NCBI RefSeq assembly: GCF_001307315.1
Contig: NZ_LGUC01000001.1
Coordinates: forward strand, 682,001-746,000
Source: Halolamina pelagica
Lineage (GTDB): Archaea; Halobacteriota; Halobacteria; Halobacteriales; Haloferacaceae
Reading direction: 5' to 3'
DNA: 64,000 bases
A program made the translations under genes and the position numbers. The notes under the pieces are model-generated. The model did no database searches. It was not told the origin of the DNA and saw only the letters and a program-made list of their open reading frames with translations. Below, piece by piece: positions 57,200 through 64,000 of the stretch. How positions within the stretch are numbered: position 1 is the first letter of the stretch; each line of letters opens with the position of its first letter.

Positions 57200-57669
57200 T
57201 GGAGATTCGTCCGCTCCGGGAGGGGGAGGCGGCCGCGTTCGTCGAGGAGCTGTGGGTTCCCTACTCCGAGGCGCTGGCCGCGGTGGACCCCTACGGCGGC
57301 CTCGTCGACGGTCCCCACGCGGACGCGACCGAGCACCGCCGCGAGCGCGTCCGCGAGGACGGCACGTTCGACCGCGTCGCCGTCGCGGACGGCGCGCTGG
57401 TCGGCTACGTCGCCGGCGACTTTCGGCCCGCCCCGCCGGTCGTCCGTCACGGCGACACCGCCCACGTCAACGAACTCTACGTCCGCCCCGCGTACCGACG
57501 CGAGGGCGTCGCCGACGCGTTACTGGCCGAGGCGGAGGCGTGGGCCCGCCAGCGCGACTGCGTCTACGTCTCGCTGAACGTCCACCGCGAGAACGAGGCC
57601 GCGGCGGCGCTGTACCGCGACCGCGGCTACGAGGTGGCGCGGTACAACATGCGGAAACCGCTCGAGTAA
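57199..57669 (+). CDS. GNAT-family N-acetyltransferase
   Basis: 156 residues. The acetyl-CoA loop is in HVNELYVRPAYRREGVADAL (R-x-x-G-x-A form), followed by SLNVHRENEAAAALYRDRGY, the usual motif B. The substrate could be a protein N-terminus or a small amine; nothing specific is visible. It overlaps the rdgB stop by one base, so the two are expressed together. Confidence 0.9.
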   Translation: MEIRPLREGEAAAFVEELWVPYSEALAAVDPYGGLVDGPHADATEHRRERVREDGTFDRVAVADGALVGYVAGDFRPAPPVVRHGDTAHVNELYVRPAYRREGVADALLAEAEAWARQRDCVYVSLNVHRENEAAAALYRDRGYEVARYNMRKPLE

Positions 57670-57678
57670 CGGCCCCGG

Positions 57679-58149
57679 TCAGGCCCGCGGATCTCGGTCC
57701 GGCCCGGGGTACTCGCCGCCGACGACTTCCGGATAGAGCGGCGCGGGATCGAACAGGGTCGCGAAGGCGTCCGGCGTCCGGACGGCGGTCTCGACGCGGT
57801 CGCGGACCATCGTGTTCCCCATCGCGCCCGTGAGCCGGTCGTCGAAGGAGAGCACGTGCATCGCGCCGCCGTGGAACGCCGACGCCAGCGCGGGGTGGTC
57901 GCCCGCCGGCTGCTCGACCGGCTCGCGGAGTTCTTCGATCCGTCCGCGCCAGTCAGCCGCGAGGTCGGCGTCCGCGAGCCGTTCGATCACCGCTTCGGCG
58001 TCGTCGAGCAGGGGATCGCTGGCGACGAGCGTGAGCCAGGAGTGACTCCGGACGTAGTCGAGACACTCCCGGGCCGGGCCGCCGACCAGTAGATCCGCCG
58101 CGAGCACGTCGCTGTCGGCGACGATCCGGGCCGGCGACGGCTCACTCAT
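57679..58149 (-). CDS. PIN-like domain protein, DUF7384-like
   Basis: 156 residues. RIVADSDVLAADLLVGGPAR, LTLVASDPLLDDAEAVIERL and HVLSFDDRLTGAMGN give Asp residues in PIN-like positions. Its first 8 nt overlap the end of a 32-codon gene upstream (ATGAGTGA). From memory the haloarchaeal family is called DUF7384. Ribonuclease activity is possible but unproven; toxin or housekeeping role is open. Confidence 0.7.
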   Translation of the reverse strand: MSEPSPARIVADSDVLAADLLVGGPARECLDYVRSHSWLTLVASDPLLDDAEAVIERLADADLAADWRGRIEELREPVEQPAGDHPALASAFHGGAMHVLSFDDRLTGAMGNTMVRDRVETAVRTPDAFATLFDPAPLYPEVVGGEYPGPDRDPRA

Positions 58150-58240
58150 CTCTGACCTCCGCGAGCGCGTCCTCGACGGCGGCTCGGTCCACCTCGTACG
58201 CGGCAGCGCGGTCGAACAGCGACTCCCAGGGTTCGGCCAT
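58142..58240 (-). CDS. 32-residue protein overlapping the PIN-like gene
   Basis: MAEPWESLFDRAAAYEVDRA, then AVEDALAEVRDE and stop; acidic and helical. The frame overlaps the start of the PIN-like gene by 8 nt, so the two are translated together. It is short for an antitoxin, yet the order small gene plus PIN domain is that of VapBC modules. No DNA-binding motif is visible. The 292 bp upstream hold no gene; GGGTTTAAGG near 58340 is AT-richer but read on no clear gene. Confidence 0.55.
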   Translation of the reverse strand: MAEPWESLFDRAAAYEVDRAAVEDALAEVRDE

Positions 58241-58532
58241 CGGTTCCCGTATCGGTCGCGGACGGTATCGGTGTTGCGGGTCGCCCCCGCGGAGCGCGGT
58301 CGTGGGGGTGCGTCGGTGCTGGCAGGCGATCGTCTGACGCGGGTTTAAGGTGGTCCGACAGCTGGGTTTCAGTGGGCGTACACCAATCCTCCCATCCTGT
58401 ACGGTGCGCCCGACACGGCTCCTGACGGACGACGCCGGCCGTTGACCTTTCCCCACCTCCCCGGTGACGGCCAGGGCGTCGTCGTTTTCGGCGGCGTGAG
58501 CGTTATCAGCGCCGAGCGCTTACTTTCGCGAG

Positions 58533-59144
58533 ATGATGGTCACTACCCACGCGCTGGCGGGGCTGTTGCTGGCGGTTCCGGTCGCGTTCGTCGCGCCGGA
58601 GTTCGCCGTCGTCGCCGCTGTCGCGGGGTTCTCGGGCGGGGTGTTCCCCGATCTCGACATGCCGGGCCAGCACCGCCGCACGCTGCATTTCCCGGTGTAC
58701 TACTCGCTTGCGGCCGCCGTGGCGGGCGCCGTCGCGCTGGCGCTGCCGAGCGGGTGGACCGTCGGCGCCGCGCTGTTCCTGGCGGCCGCGGCGCTGCACG
58801 CCGTCAGTGACGCGGCCGGCGGGGGGCTCGAACTCCGTCCCTGGGAGGCGACCGGCGAGCGCGCGGTGTACAGCCACTACCACGGCCGCTGGTGGCGACC
58901 GCGTCGCTGGATCCGCTACGACGGGGCGCCGGAGGACGCCGTCGCCACGCTCGCACTCGCGGTGCCGGGCGTGCTCGTCTACGACGGCCACGTCGAGACG
59001 GCCGTTCTCGGCGCCGTCGCCGTCGGGGTGGGGTACGCGGCGGTCCGGCGGCCGATGATCGACTGGGCCGAGCAGGCGGTCGACCGGCTGCCGCCGGCAC
59101 TGCTCGATCGCATTCCGGGATCGCTGCTGACTGACCTCCGCTGA
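58533..59144 (+). CDS. YdjM-like membrane-bound metal-dependent hydrolase
   Basis: 203 residues, two adjacent ATG codons at 58533 and 58536. MVTTHALAGLLLAVP with its His and GGVFPDLDMPGQHRRTLHFP (PD...H...H) match the YdjM/LexA-regulated membrane hydrolase family. Four to five hydrophobic helices anchor it. The segment HYHGRWWRPRRWIRYDGAPE is a halophile-type loop. Substrate unknown. Confidence 0.8.
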   Translation: MMVTTHALAGLLLAVPVAFVAPEFAVVAAVAGFSGGVFPDLDMPGQHRRTLHFPVYYSLAAAVAGAVALALPSGWTVGAALFLAAAALHAVSDAAGGGLELRPWEATGERAVYSHYHGRWWRPRRWIRYDGAPEDAVATLALAVPGVLVYDGHVETAVLGAVAVGVGYAAVRRPMIDWAEQAVDRLPPALLDRIPGSLLTDLR

Positions 59145-59188
59145 CAGGCCGGCGACGTGTTTTTCGCCCGGCCGTCCCTCCGTCGCGT

Positions 59189-59557
59189 ATGGACACTGTC
59201 GATCTCGAGGACGCCTTCGCGGCGTTCGAGGAGCGTTGGGCGCCGCGGCTGGTCGCCTCGCTCAACGGCCAGGAGCTGAAAGTCGCCAAACTCGAGGGCG
59301 AGTTCGTCTGGCACAGCCACCCCGAGGCCGACGAGCTGTTCTGGGTGATCGACGGCGACCTGACGATCGAACTCCGGGACGAACCAGACGAACACCTCAG
59401 CGACGGCGAGCTCGGCGTCGTCCCCGCGGGCGTCGAGCACCGCCCGGTCGCCGACGGGCTGGCCGAGGTGGTGCTGTTCGAGCCGGCGGGCACCGAGAAC
59501 ACCGGCGACGCTGAGGGGACGGGCCGGACGAGCGAGGTCCAGCGACTGGAGGACTGA
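59189..59557 (+). CDS. Cupin-domain protein
   Basis: 122 residues. FVWHSHPEADELFWVIDGDL is cupin motif 1 (HxH...E...G) and LGVVPAGVEHRPVAD is motif 2 with the last His. One metal-binding beta-barrel is complete. It might be an isomerase, dioxygenase or a small-molecule sensor; no partner gene helps. It is convergent with the PAP2-like gene one base away. Frame intact. Confidence 0.9.
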   Translation: MDTVDLEDAFAAFEERWAPRLVASLNGQELKVAKLEGEFVWHSHPEADELFWVIDGDLTIELRDEPDEHLSDGELGVVPAGVEHRPVADGLAEVVLFEPAGTENTGDAEGTGRTSEVQRLED

Positions 59558-59558
59558 C

Positions 59559-60158
59559 TCAGCGCGGGTCACCCCCGCCCGTCGACGACCCCGGAAGCCG
59601 GTCGAGCGCGAGCGCGGCCCCGAGGACGACGCCGGCGACGAGTAGCCCGCCCGCGGCTTCGTCGACGGTGTGGGCGCCGGTGGCGATCCGGCTCCAGACG
59701 AGCGCCGGCGGTACGGCGAGCAGCGGCGCGAACCGCCGGTCGGCGGCGACCAGTGCGCCCGCGGGGACGGCGGCGTAGATGACGTGACTCGACGCGTCCC
59801 ACAGCGGGACGACGACGAGGTGGAGCAGCGAGGTGACGACGAGCAACGCCGCGTACGGCGGCACCAGCGATCCCCAGTCGAGGCGGCGCCACGCGAACGC
59901 GATGGCGCCGAAGGCGACGATCAGCCCGAGTGCCGCGAAGAAGTCCTCGCCGCCCGGGAGGTCGGTGCCGACCATCCGTGGGCCGCCCTGGTAGACGGCG
60001 ACGGCGAGCACCCACGCGCTGGCGACGACGCCGGCGCGGCGAGCCAGCGAGCCCGCTGCGGGGTCGAGACGGCGTTCGTAGCCAACGAGCAGCAGCGTCG
60101 CGACGAGGACGAACAGCTCCGGAGCGAAAACCGTGGAGACGGTGGTTGCAACGCTCAT
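59559..60158 (-). CDS. PAP2-like membrane phosphatase
   Basis: 199 residues with five to six hydrophobic helices. SRIATGAHTVDEAAGG near the end matches the third PAP2 motif (SRxxxGxHxxxD). The second motif is only DASSH instead of PSGH and the first (KxxxxxxRP) is not evident, so catalysis may be altered. It would act on lipid phosphates at the membrane if active. Confidence 0.65.
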   Translation of the reverse strand: MSVATTVSTVFAPELFVLVATLLLVGYERRLDPAAGSLARRAGVVASAWVLAVAVYQGGPRMVGTDLPGGEDFFAALGLIVAFGAIAFAWRRLDWGSLVPPYAALLVVTSLLHLVVVPLWDASSHVIYAAVPAGALVAADRRFAPLLAVPPALVWSRIATGAHTVDEAAGGLLVAGVVLGAALALDRLPGSSTGGGDPR

Positions 60159-60350
60159 ACCGGAGGCGTGGAGCGCCCCCGAAAAGGCGTTTCGTCACGG
60201 GTCGAACTCGCCCGCCCGACCGCGCCGGAAGCCCCCGCCGGCGACGCCGAAGTCGGTCAGGTACACCGCCACGCGGATCGCGTGTCGACCAGCTGTTCGG
60301 TGGCCTATCCGCGTCTAGCGGTAGTGAAAACCGGATGCGAAGGAAACGGC

Positions 60351-60423
60351 AAGCCTAGGCCGGGATTTGAACCCGGGCTCTCGTCCTTACCAAGGACGCG
60401 CTTTACCGCTAAGCTACCCAGGC
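60351..60423 (-). tRNA. tRNA-Thr (anticodon GGT)
   Basis: The minus strand gives acceptor GCCTGGG/CCTAGGC (one G-T pair) with discriminator T(U), D-arm AGCTTAGCGGTAAAGC, anticodon loop TTGGTAA with GGT at 60391-60389, and T-arm CCGGG-TTCAAAT-CCCGG. There is no intron and no encoded CCA. Confidence 0.95.
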
Positions 60424-60477
60424 GCGCATCTTTGCTTACCGCGGTTTCGTCTTTAGTGGTTTCGATTCGCCCCGGAG

Positions 60478-61146
60478 TCAGGCATCCGTTCCCGTGCCAC
60501 GCGCTCGGTCCGGCTCGACGACGCTGTCGGCGAAGCTCGCGATACGGTCCCGGGTCGACTGCGCCAGCAGCTCCGGCGCTGCCGGGAGCCCTCCGTCGTA
60601 GGAGCGAGCGATGTCGCCCGCGAACGCCAGTAGCTCCTCGGAGGGTGTGGCGTCGACGGCGGCGGCGCCGGCGACGATCGCGAGTTCGAACACGTCGACC
60701 TCGAGGTTCCGATCGATCGCCCCGGTCTCTTCGACGGTCTCACGCACGGTCTGGTCACGGCCGAACGTTCGAACCGTTTCGACCGCCCGGTCGGCGGCCG
60801 GCGTGCGAGCCAGAAGCGAGAACCCTCGCGAGACGAGCACGTCGGCGGCGACGACCGAGAGGTCGGCCTCGATGTCGGCGTCGGGGTCGGCCGCCCACGG
60901 CTCGTCGTGGGCCAACTGCCGGGTCAACGAGAGTCCCTCGTAGATCAACTGGACGCCGGCTGCGAGTTCGCCGAGTGCGGCCACGTCGGTTCTGGCGTCG
61001 AACGCGCGGGCGGATGCGAGCGTCAGCGCACCCGGCGCCATCGACGCCGTTGCCAGCCGCTGGTCGAGTGTCTCACGGAGGGGCTCGGGCTCGATCTCCC
61101 CCAGTGCGTTCCGGGCCGAGCGGCGGGCCACGGCGGCATCGTCCAT
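60478..61146 (-). CDS. All-helical DUF7114-like protein (polyprenyl-synthetase-related fold)
   Basis: 222 residues, almost entirely helical: MDDAAVARRSARNALGEIEP, LASARAFDARTDVAALGELA, IYEGLSLTRQLAHDEPW, ADVLVSRGFSLLARTPAADR. The pattern VQLIYEGLSLTRQL plus DVLVSRGFSLLA recalls the helices of trans-isoprenyl diphosphate synthases, but no DDxxD motif is present, so it is unlikely to be a working synthase. I associate it with DUF7114. The start ATG 61146 avoids an implausible upstream extension. Confidence 0.65.
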   Translation of the reverse strand: MDDAAVARRSARNALGEIEPEPLRETLDQRLATASMAPGALTLASARAFDARTDVAALGELAAGVQLIYEGLSLTRQLAHDEPWAADPDADIEADLSVVAADVLVSRGFSLLARTPAADRAVETVRTFGRDQTVRETVEETGAIDRNLEVDVFELAIVAGAAAVDATPSEELLAFAGDIARSYDGGLPAAPELLAQSTRDRIASFADSVVEPDRARGTGTDA

Positions 61147-61290
61147 CGTGTATGGAAAGCCGCGGCGGAGGCAAAGACCTTTGGAAAGCACACCAAAGCG
61201 CCAGTACCGTCGGTCAGTACTCTCCGGTTCGTTGGCGTCGCCGACCACCCGATAGCCAAGGGTTATGAGCGACGGGAGCGGTGGTGGAAT

Positions 61291-62013
61291 ATGGTCGAGT
61301 GTGAGTACTGTGGGGCGGCCTTCGACGACGAGGCGGCCTACCTCGAACATCTCGGCGAGGAGCACGCCGGGGAGCTCGGGCCGATCGATCAGCGCCGGGT
61401 CGAGTCAGTGCAGGACGACGAGGAAAGCGTCCCGATCGCGGGGCTGCTCTCCGGCGTCGCGGTGCTGGTGGTGCTCGTCGTCGCCATCTGGTTTTTCTTC
61501 CTGAGCGGCGGGGGCGGCGTGCAGGGCGTCGACGCGGAGCCGACAGGAATCGAAGACGATCCGCTCGAGGAACGCGGCGACGACGAGTGGATCTCGCAGG
61601 TCGAGACGGTCGAGAGCAACGGCGCTGCGCACCAATCGGACGCGGTCGAGTACGAGCGCGTGCCGCCACTCTCGGGCCCGCACTGGGACGGAACCGTCGC
61701 GGCCGGCTTCTACACTGAGACGCCGCAGCTGGAGGAGCTCGTCCACACGCTCGAACACGGCGCGGTCGTGATCTACTACGACCCGGCGACGCTGACCGAC
61801 GAGGAGGAGGCCAGCCTGCGGGCCTGGAGCGCCAACTACCAGGGGACCTGGCAGAGCGTTGTCGTCGCCCCGAACCCCAACGACGACCCTCGGGGAGAGT
61901 ACGTGTTGACGGCGTGGACCCACGAACTCGTGCTCACGGACTACGACGCCGAGGCCGTCCACGCGTTCGCCTCGGAGTATCTCGGCCGCGGGCCGGAGAA
62001 CCCGGTTCGGTAG
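61291..62013 (+). CDS. Membrane-anchored DUF3105 protein with N-terminal zinc finger
   Basis: 240 residues. Residues 1-25 are a C2H2 finger (CEYCGAAFDDEAAYLEHLGEEH). A single hydrophobic helix at about 50-72 follows, then the DUF3105 domain (PPLSGPHWDGTVAAGFYTET, LVHTLEHGAVVIYYDP). The last part should lie outside the cell if the finger is cytosolic. DUF3105 has no assigned activity. I start at ATG 61291, which begins the zinc finger. Confidence 0.85.
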   Translation: MVECEYCGAAFDDEAAYLEHLGEEHAGELGPIDQRRVESVQDDEESVPIAGLLSGVAVLVVLVVAIWFFFLSGGGGVQGVDAEPTGIEDDPLEERGDDEWISQVETVESNGAAHQSDAVEYERVPPLSGPHWDGTVAAGFYTETPQLEELVHTLEHGAVVIYYDPATLTDEEEASLRAWSANYQGTWQSVVVAPNPNDDPRGEYVLTAWTHELVLTDYDAEAVHAFASEYLGRGPENPVR

Positions 62014-62034
62014 GCGACGCCGCCCCTTCTCACG

Positions 62035-62868
62035 TTATTCGCGTACTGAAACTCCCGGTGCGGGCGGCATCGACCGCTTGTGCGCGCTCCTCTCGACTAG
62101 TTCGACGACGCGCTCGACGTGGTCCTCGGTGACACCGTCGACGTAGCGCACCGTCGCGGCCTTCGATAGCGGGCCGTCGACGTGCAGCGCCAGCACGGCG
62201 TCCAGGTGGTCGTAGTTCAGCCCCATCTCTTCCTCGTCGGTCTGGCCCGCCCACATCTCGGCCGTTGGGGTCTGCATTACCAGTTCGTGGGGGACGCCGA
62301 CGTGGGCGGCGAGCTGGCGGACCTGCTGTTTGTACAGGTCGCCGATGGGGTTGCAGTCGACGGCCTGATCGCCGTACTTCGTGAAGTAGCCGGTCATCGC
62401 CTCGCTGCGGTTGCCGGTTCCCAGCACGATCCGGTTCTCGACGTTGGCGACGTAGTAGTTCAGCACCGCCCGGGTGCGGACGCGGACGTTGCCAGCGGCG
62501 GTCCGGTCGTCGACGCCCTCCGGGAACGCCTTGTCGAACTGCTCGGCGATGGGCTCGATCTCGATCACGTCGTAGGGGATCCCCAGCGACTGGGCGACCG
62601 CCTCGGCGTCGCTCATCAGCTCGTCGTCGCTGACGCGGGCGGGCATCGTCAGCCCGTGGAGCCCCTCCTCACCCAGCGCCTCGACGGCGAGATAGGCGGT
62701 CAGCGTCGAGTCGATGCCGCCGGAGAGTCCCAGCACGGCGCCGTCGGCGCCGGCGGCGTCGACGGTGTCCTCGATGAACGAGACGATCTCCTCGCGGGCG
62801 GTTTCGAGTTCTTCCTCCGAGAAGCGGATGTCGAGCGGCGCGTTCTCGGTCAGGACGTCTTCGGGCAT
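62035..62868 (-). CDS. nadE: NH3-dependent NAD+ synthetase
   Basis: 277 residues. The PP-loop is SGGIDST at residues 49-55. GTGNRSEAMTGYFTKYGDQA is the NaAD/ATP binding loop and LPKTA-like TPTAEMWAGQTDEEEMG is the conserved C-terminal segment. It adenylates and amidates deamido-NAD using ammonia; no glutaminase domain is present. It starts at ATG 62868; the longer upstream frame is not protein-like. Frame intact. Confidence 0.96.
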   Translation of the reverse strand: MPEDVLTENAPLDIRFSEEELETAREEIVSFIEDTVDAAGADGAVLGLSGGIDSTLTAYLAVEALGEEGLHGLTMPARVSDDELMSDAEAVAQSLGIPYDVIEIEPIAEQFDKAFPEGVDDRTAAGNVRVRTRAVLNYYVANVENRIVLGTGNRSEAMTGYFTKYGDQAVDCNPIGDLYKQQVRQLAAHVGVPHELVMQTPTAEMWAGQTDEEEMGLNYDHLDAVLALHVDGPLSKAATVRYVDGVTEDHVERVVELVERSAHKRSMPPAPGVSVRE

Positions 62869-63016
62869 ACGCGGGAGTTCTGTCCGCGCCGGCAAATAGG
62901 CACGCCCCGATCCGGTGACGTGGACGCGTGTCCGGTTCCGCCGGGGTCGACGCCGATGGGGTGGTGGATTCCGAAACCGACTTACCGGAGGCTGGCGTTC
63001 CTCGGAATGCAAGCAC

Positions 63017-63087
63017 GCGCCGTTGGTCCAGTGGTAGGACAGTAGCTTCCCAAGCTACCGGCCCGGGTTCAATTCCCGGACGGCGCA
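63017..63087 (+). tRNA. tRNA-Gly (anticodon CCC)
   Basis: Acceptor GCGCCGT/ACGGCGC with discriminator A, D-arm around GGTCCAGTGGTAGGAC, anticodon loop TTCCCAA with CCC at 63049-63051, and T-arm CCGGG-TTCAATT-CCCGG. There is no intron and no CCA. Partial copies of its 3' end follow downstream. Confidence 0.95.
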
Positions 63088-63268
63088 TTTCTGCCGAACG
63101 AAGTGAGGCGAAATCGCCGACGGGAATTGAAGTAGACGAGTCGCGCGCAACGAAGCGGGCACGTCTCGGCGTGGTTCAATTCCCGGACGGGGCACTCCTT
63201 CCCTACGGTCAGCCGTGCGCCGTCCGTTGTCTCGTTCGCTACGCTCACGAGACTCCCGGACGGCGCTT
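63061..63268. repeat. Partial copies of the tRNA-Gly 3' end with hairpins
   Basis: GGTTCAATTCCCGGACGG of the tRNA (about 63066) recurs at 63173-63190, and CTCCCGGACGGCGC at about 63253-63266 is a third, shorter copy. An inverted copy, GACGGGAATTGAA, lies at 63119-63131. Between them are stem-loops such as GTCTCGT-N11-ACGAGAC (63229-63253). The 274 bp from the tRNA to the DsrE-like gene contain no gene. Confidence 0.85.
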
Positions 63269-63361
63269 TTGGGTCACGGGGCGCGATCCGCTCCAGTGTC
63301 AAGGACGTTGTTGTTCGACCCCGACGCCGCTTTCTTCACCACCACCGCCGAATCCCCGCGC

Positions 63362-63691
63362 ATGCACACCGTCTACCACGTCTCCGACGTCGACGCCTAC
63401 CGCGTCGCCGAGCCGAAAGTTCGGAACCTCCTCGACGACGACACGCTCGAACTCGACGGCGTCGCGGTCGTCGTCGATCGACCCGTGGTCATCGACGCCG
63501 CGGCGGGGGAACTCCGGGAGACGACCGATGCGCTGGTCGGGATGGGGGCGACGGTGAAGCTCTGCTCGAACGCTGCCGTCGGCGCCGAGGCTGGCGAGGC
63601 TGATTTCGGTGAGGGCGTCGAATTCGTCTCCTCCGGTGTGGGCGAGTTGACGCGGTTGCAGGACGGCGGGTGGGCGTATATCCGGCTCTGA
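63362..63691 (+). CDS. DsrE-family protein
   Basis: 109 residues. MHTVYHVSDVDAYRVAEPKV, then VVVDRPVVIDAAAGELRETT, GATVKLCSNA and SSGVGELTRLQDGGWAYIRL follow the DsrE/YchN-like fold, with the single Cys in KLCSNAA at the usual position. Members bind or transfer sulfur; others are of unknown role. The start ATG 63362 fits the conserved first strand. Confidence 0.8.
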   Translation: MHTVYHVSDVDAYRVAEPKVRNLLDDDTLELDGVAVVVDRPVVIDAAAGELRETTDALVGMGATVKLCSNAAVGAEAGEADFGEGVEFVSSGVGELTRLQDGGWAYIRL

Positions 63692-63786
63692 GGAGATCTC
63701 TCAATGATCAGTCTTTTCACCACTGCCCGTGATTAATGCGCTGTTCGTGTGCCGAAACAATCCACCGTCGAAGCCGAAATTTGACG

Positions 63787-64000
63787 ATGACTGACGATAG
63801 CCTGCTCTCGAGTGAGCGGAACGCGGCACTGTTCACGGCGCTCGGCGTCGTCGCTCTCGTTGCCGGATTCACGGTTCTCGACGGGTGGCTGCTGCGCTGG
63901 ATTGGCGCCGCCATCGTCGTCGGTGGGGTCGTTTCTCTCGCATTCTGGCGATTCGACGCTTCCGCGCGGACGGCAGCGACTCCAGCAGCGGCGTCGGTGC
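63787..64000 (+). CDS. Membrane protein, N-terminal part only
   Basis: The frame opens at ATG 63787 and is still open at the window end (71 codons). MTDDSLLSSERNAALFTALG is followed by two hydrophobic helices (about 14-30 and 36-56) and an Ala/Thr-rich stretch. The family cannot be told from this fragment. Confidence 0.55.
   Translation, partial: MTDDSLLSSERNAALFTALGVVALVAGFTVLDGWLLRWIGAAIVVGGVVSLAFWRFDASARTAATPAAASV

Noticed and set aside
60478..61146. Isoprenyl diphosphate synthase feeding the carotenoid pathway
   Set aside because: The helical pattern is similar but neither Asp-rich DDxxD motif is present and the gene is over 50 kb from the crt locus.

Overview
The window is chromosomal DNA of a halophilic archaeon (class Halobacteria). 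Evidence: very high GC, strongly acidic proteins, archaeal information-processing genes (aIF2 gamma, aIF5A, RpoE1, Spt4, S24e, Kae1-Bud32, CDC48-type AAA ATPase, MBF1), a bacterioruberin gene set (crtB, crtD, lyeJ, cruF), and TATA-like boxes about 25-30 nt before start codons, as expected for leaderless transcripts. I cannot name the genus. No rRNA, CRISPR array, insertion sequence or provirus is visible; three tRNA genes are present (Val-CAC, Thr-GGT, Gly-CCC).

Layout. 1-3350: tail of a B12-dependent ribonucleotide reductase, a PAS histidine kinase, a membrane-anchored molybdopterin oxidoreductase and a 45-residue zinc-finger protein. 3480-8690: carotenoid locus (crtB forward; crtD-lyeJ-cruF operon reverse; an HNH endonuclease between them). 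8.8-20.9 kb: dehydrogenases, gltX, an ABC exporter pair, metallohydrolase, CPBP protease, a winged-helix/membrane-protein trio, and a CDC48 plus small chaperone-like operon. 21-30.5 kb: hydrolases, methyltransferase, acyl-CoA dehydrogenase, AlaX, MBF1, an EamA transporter and sucCD. 30.5-39 kb: HTH regulator, threonine synthase, stress protein, S9 peptidase, and an operon pairing an Hsp70/actin-fold protein with a tail-anchored protein carrying ten DnaJ-like CxxC motifs. 39-46 kb: tRNA-Val, cobalamin adenosyltransferase with glutaredoxin, and the glycine cleavage operon gcvT-H-PA-PB. 46-56 kb: KaiC-like trio, aIF5A-agmatinase, and a translation/transcription block aIF2 gamma-PIN-rpoE1-spt4-dephospho-CoA kinase-S24e-Kae1/Bud32. 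56-64 kb: nucleotide sanitation, GNAT, PIN-like protein, cupin, PAP2-like protein, DUF3105, nadE, tRNAs, DsrE-like protein.

Two properties cut across the window. First, about 20 clearly conserved genes are broken by single-base shifts, nearly all in short G or C runs. This looks like consensus sequencing error rather than gene decay, so I annotate these as one gene each spanning the shift. Second, four loci (about 9.7, 26.7, 56.4 and 63.1 kb) carry short repeats directly behind a gene. Each unit copies the last few bases of that gene, including the stop codon for the protein genes, and is followed by a hairpin. I know of no named class of repeat that fits this.

The most promising undescribed system is the Hsp70-fold / DnaJ-zinc-finger membrane pair at 36847-39024.
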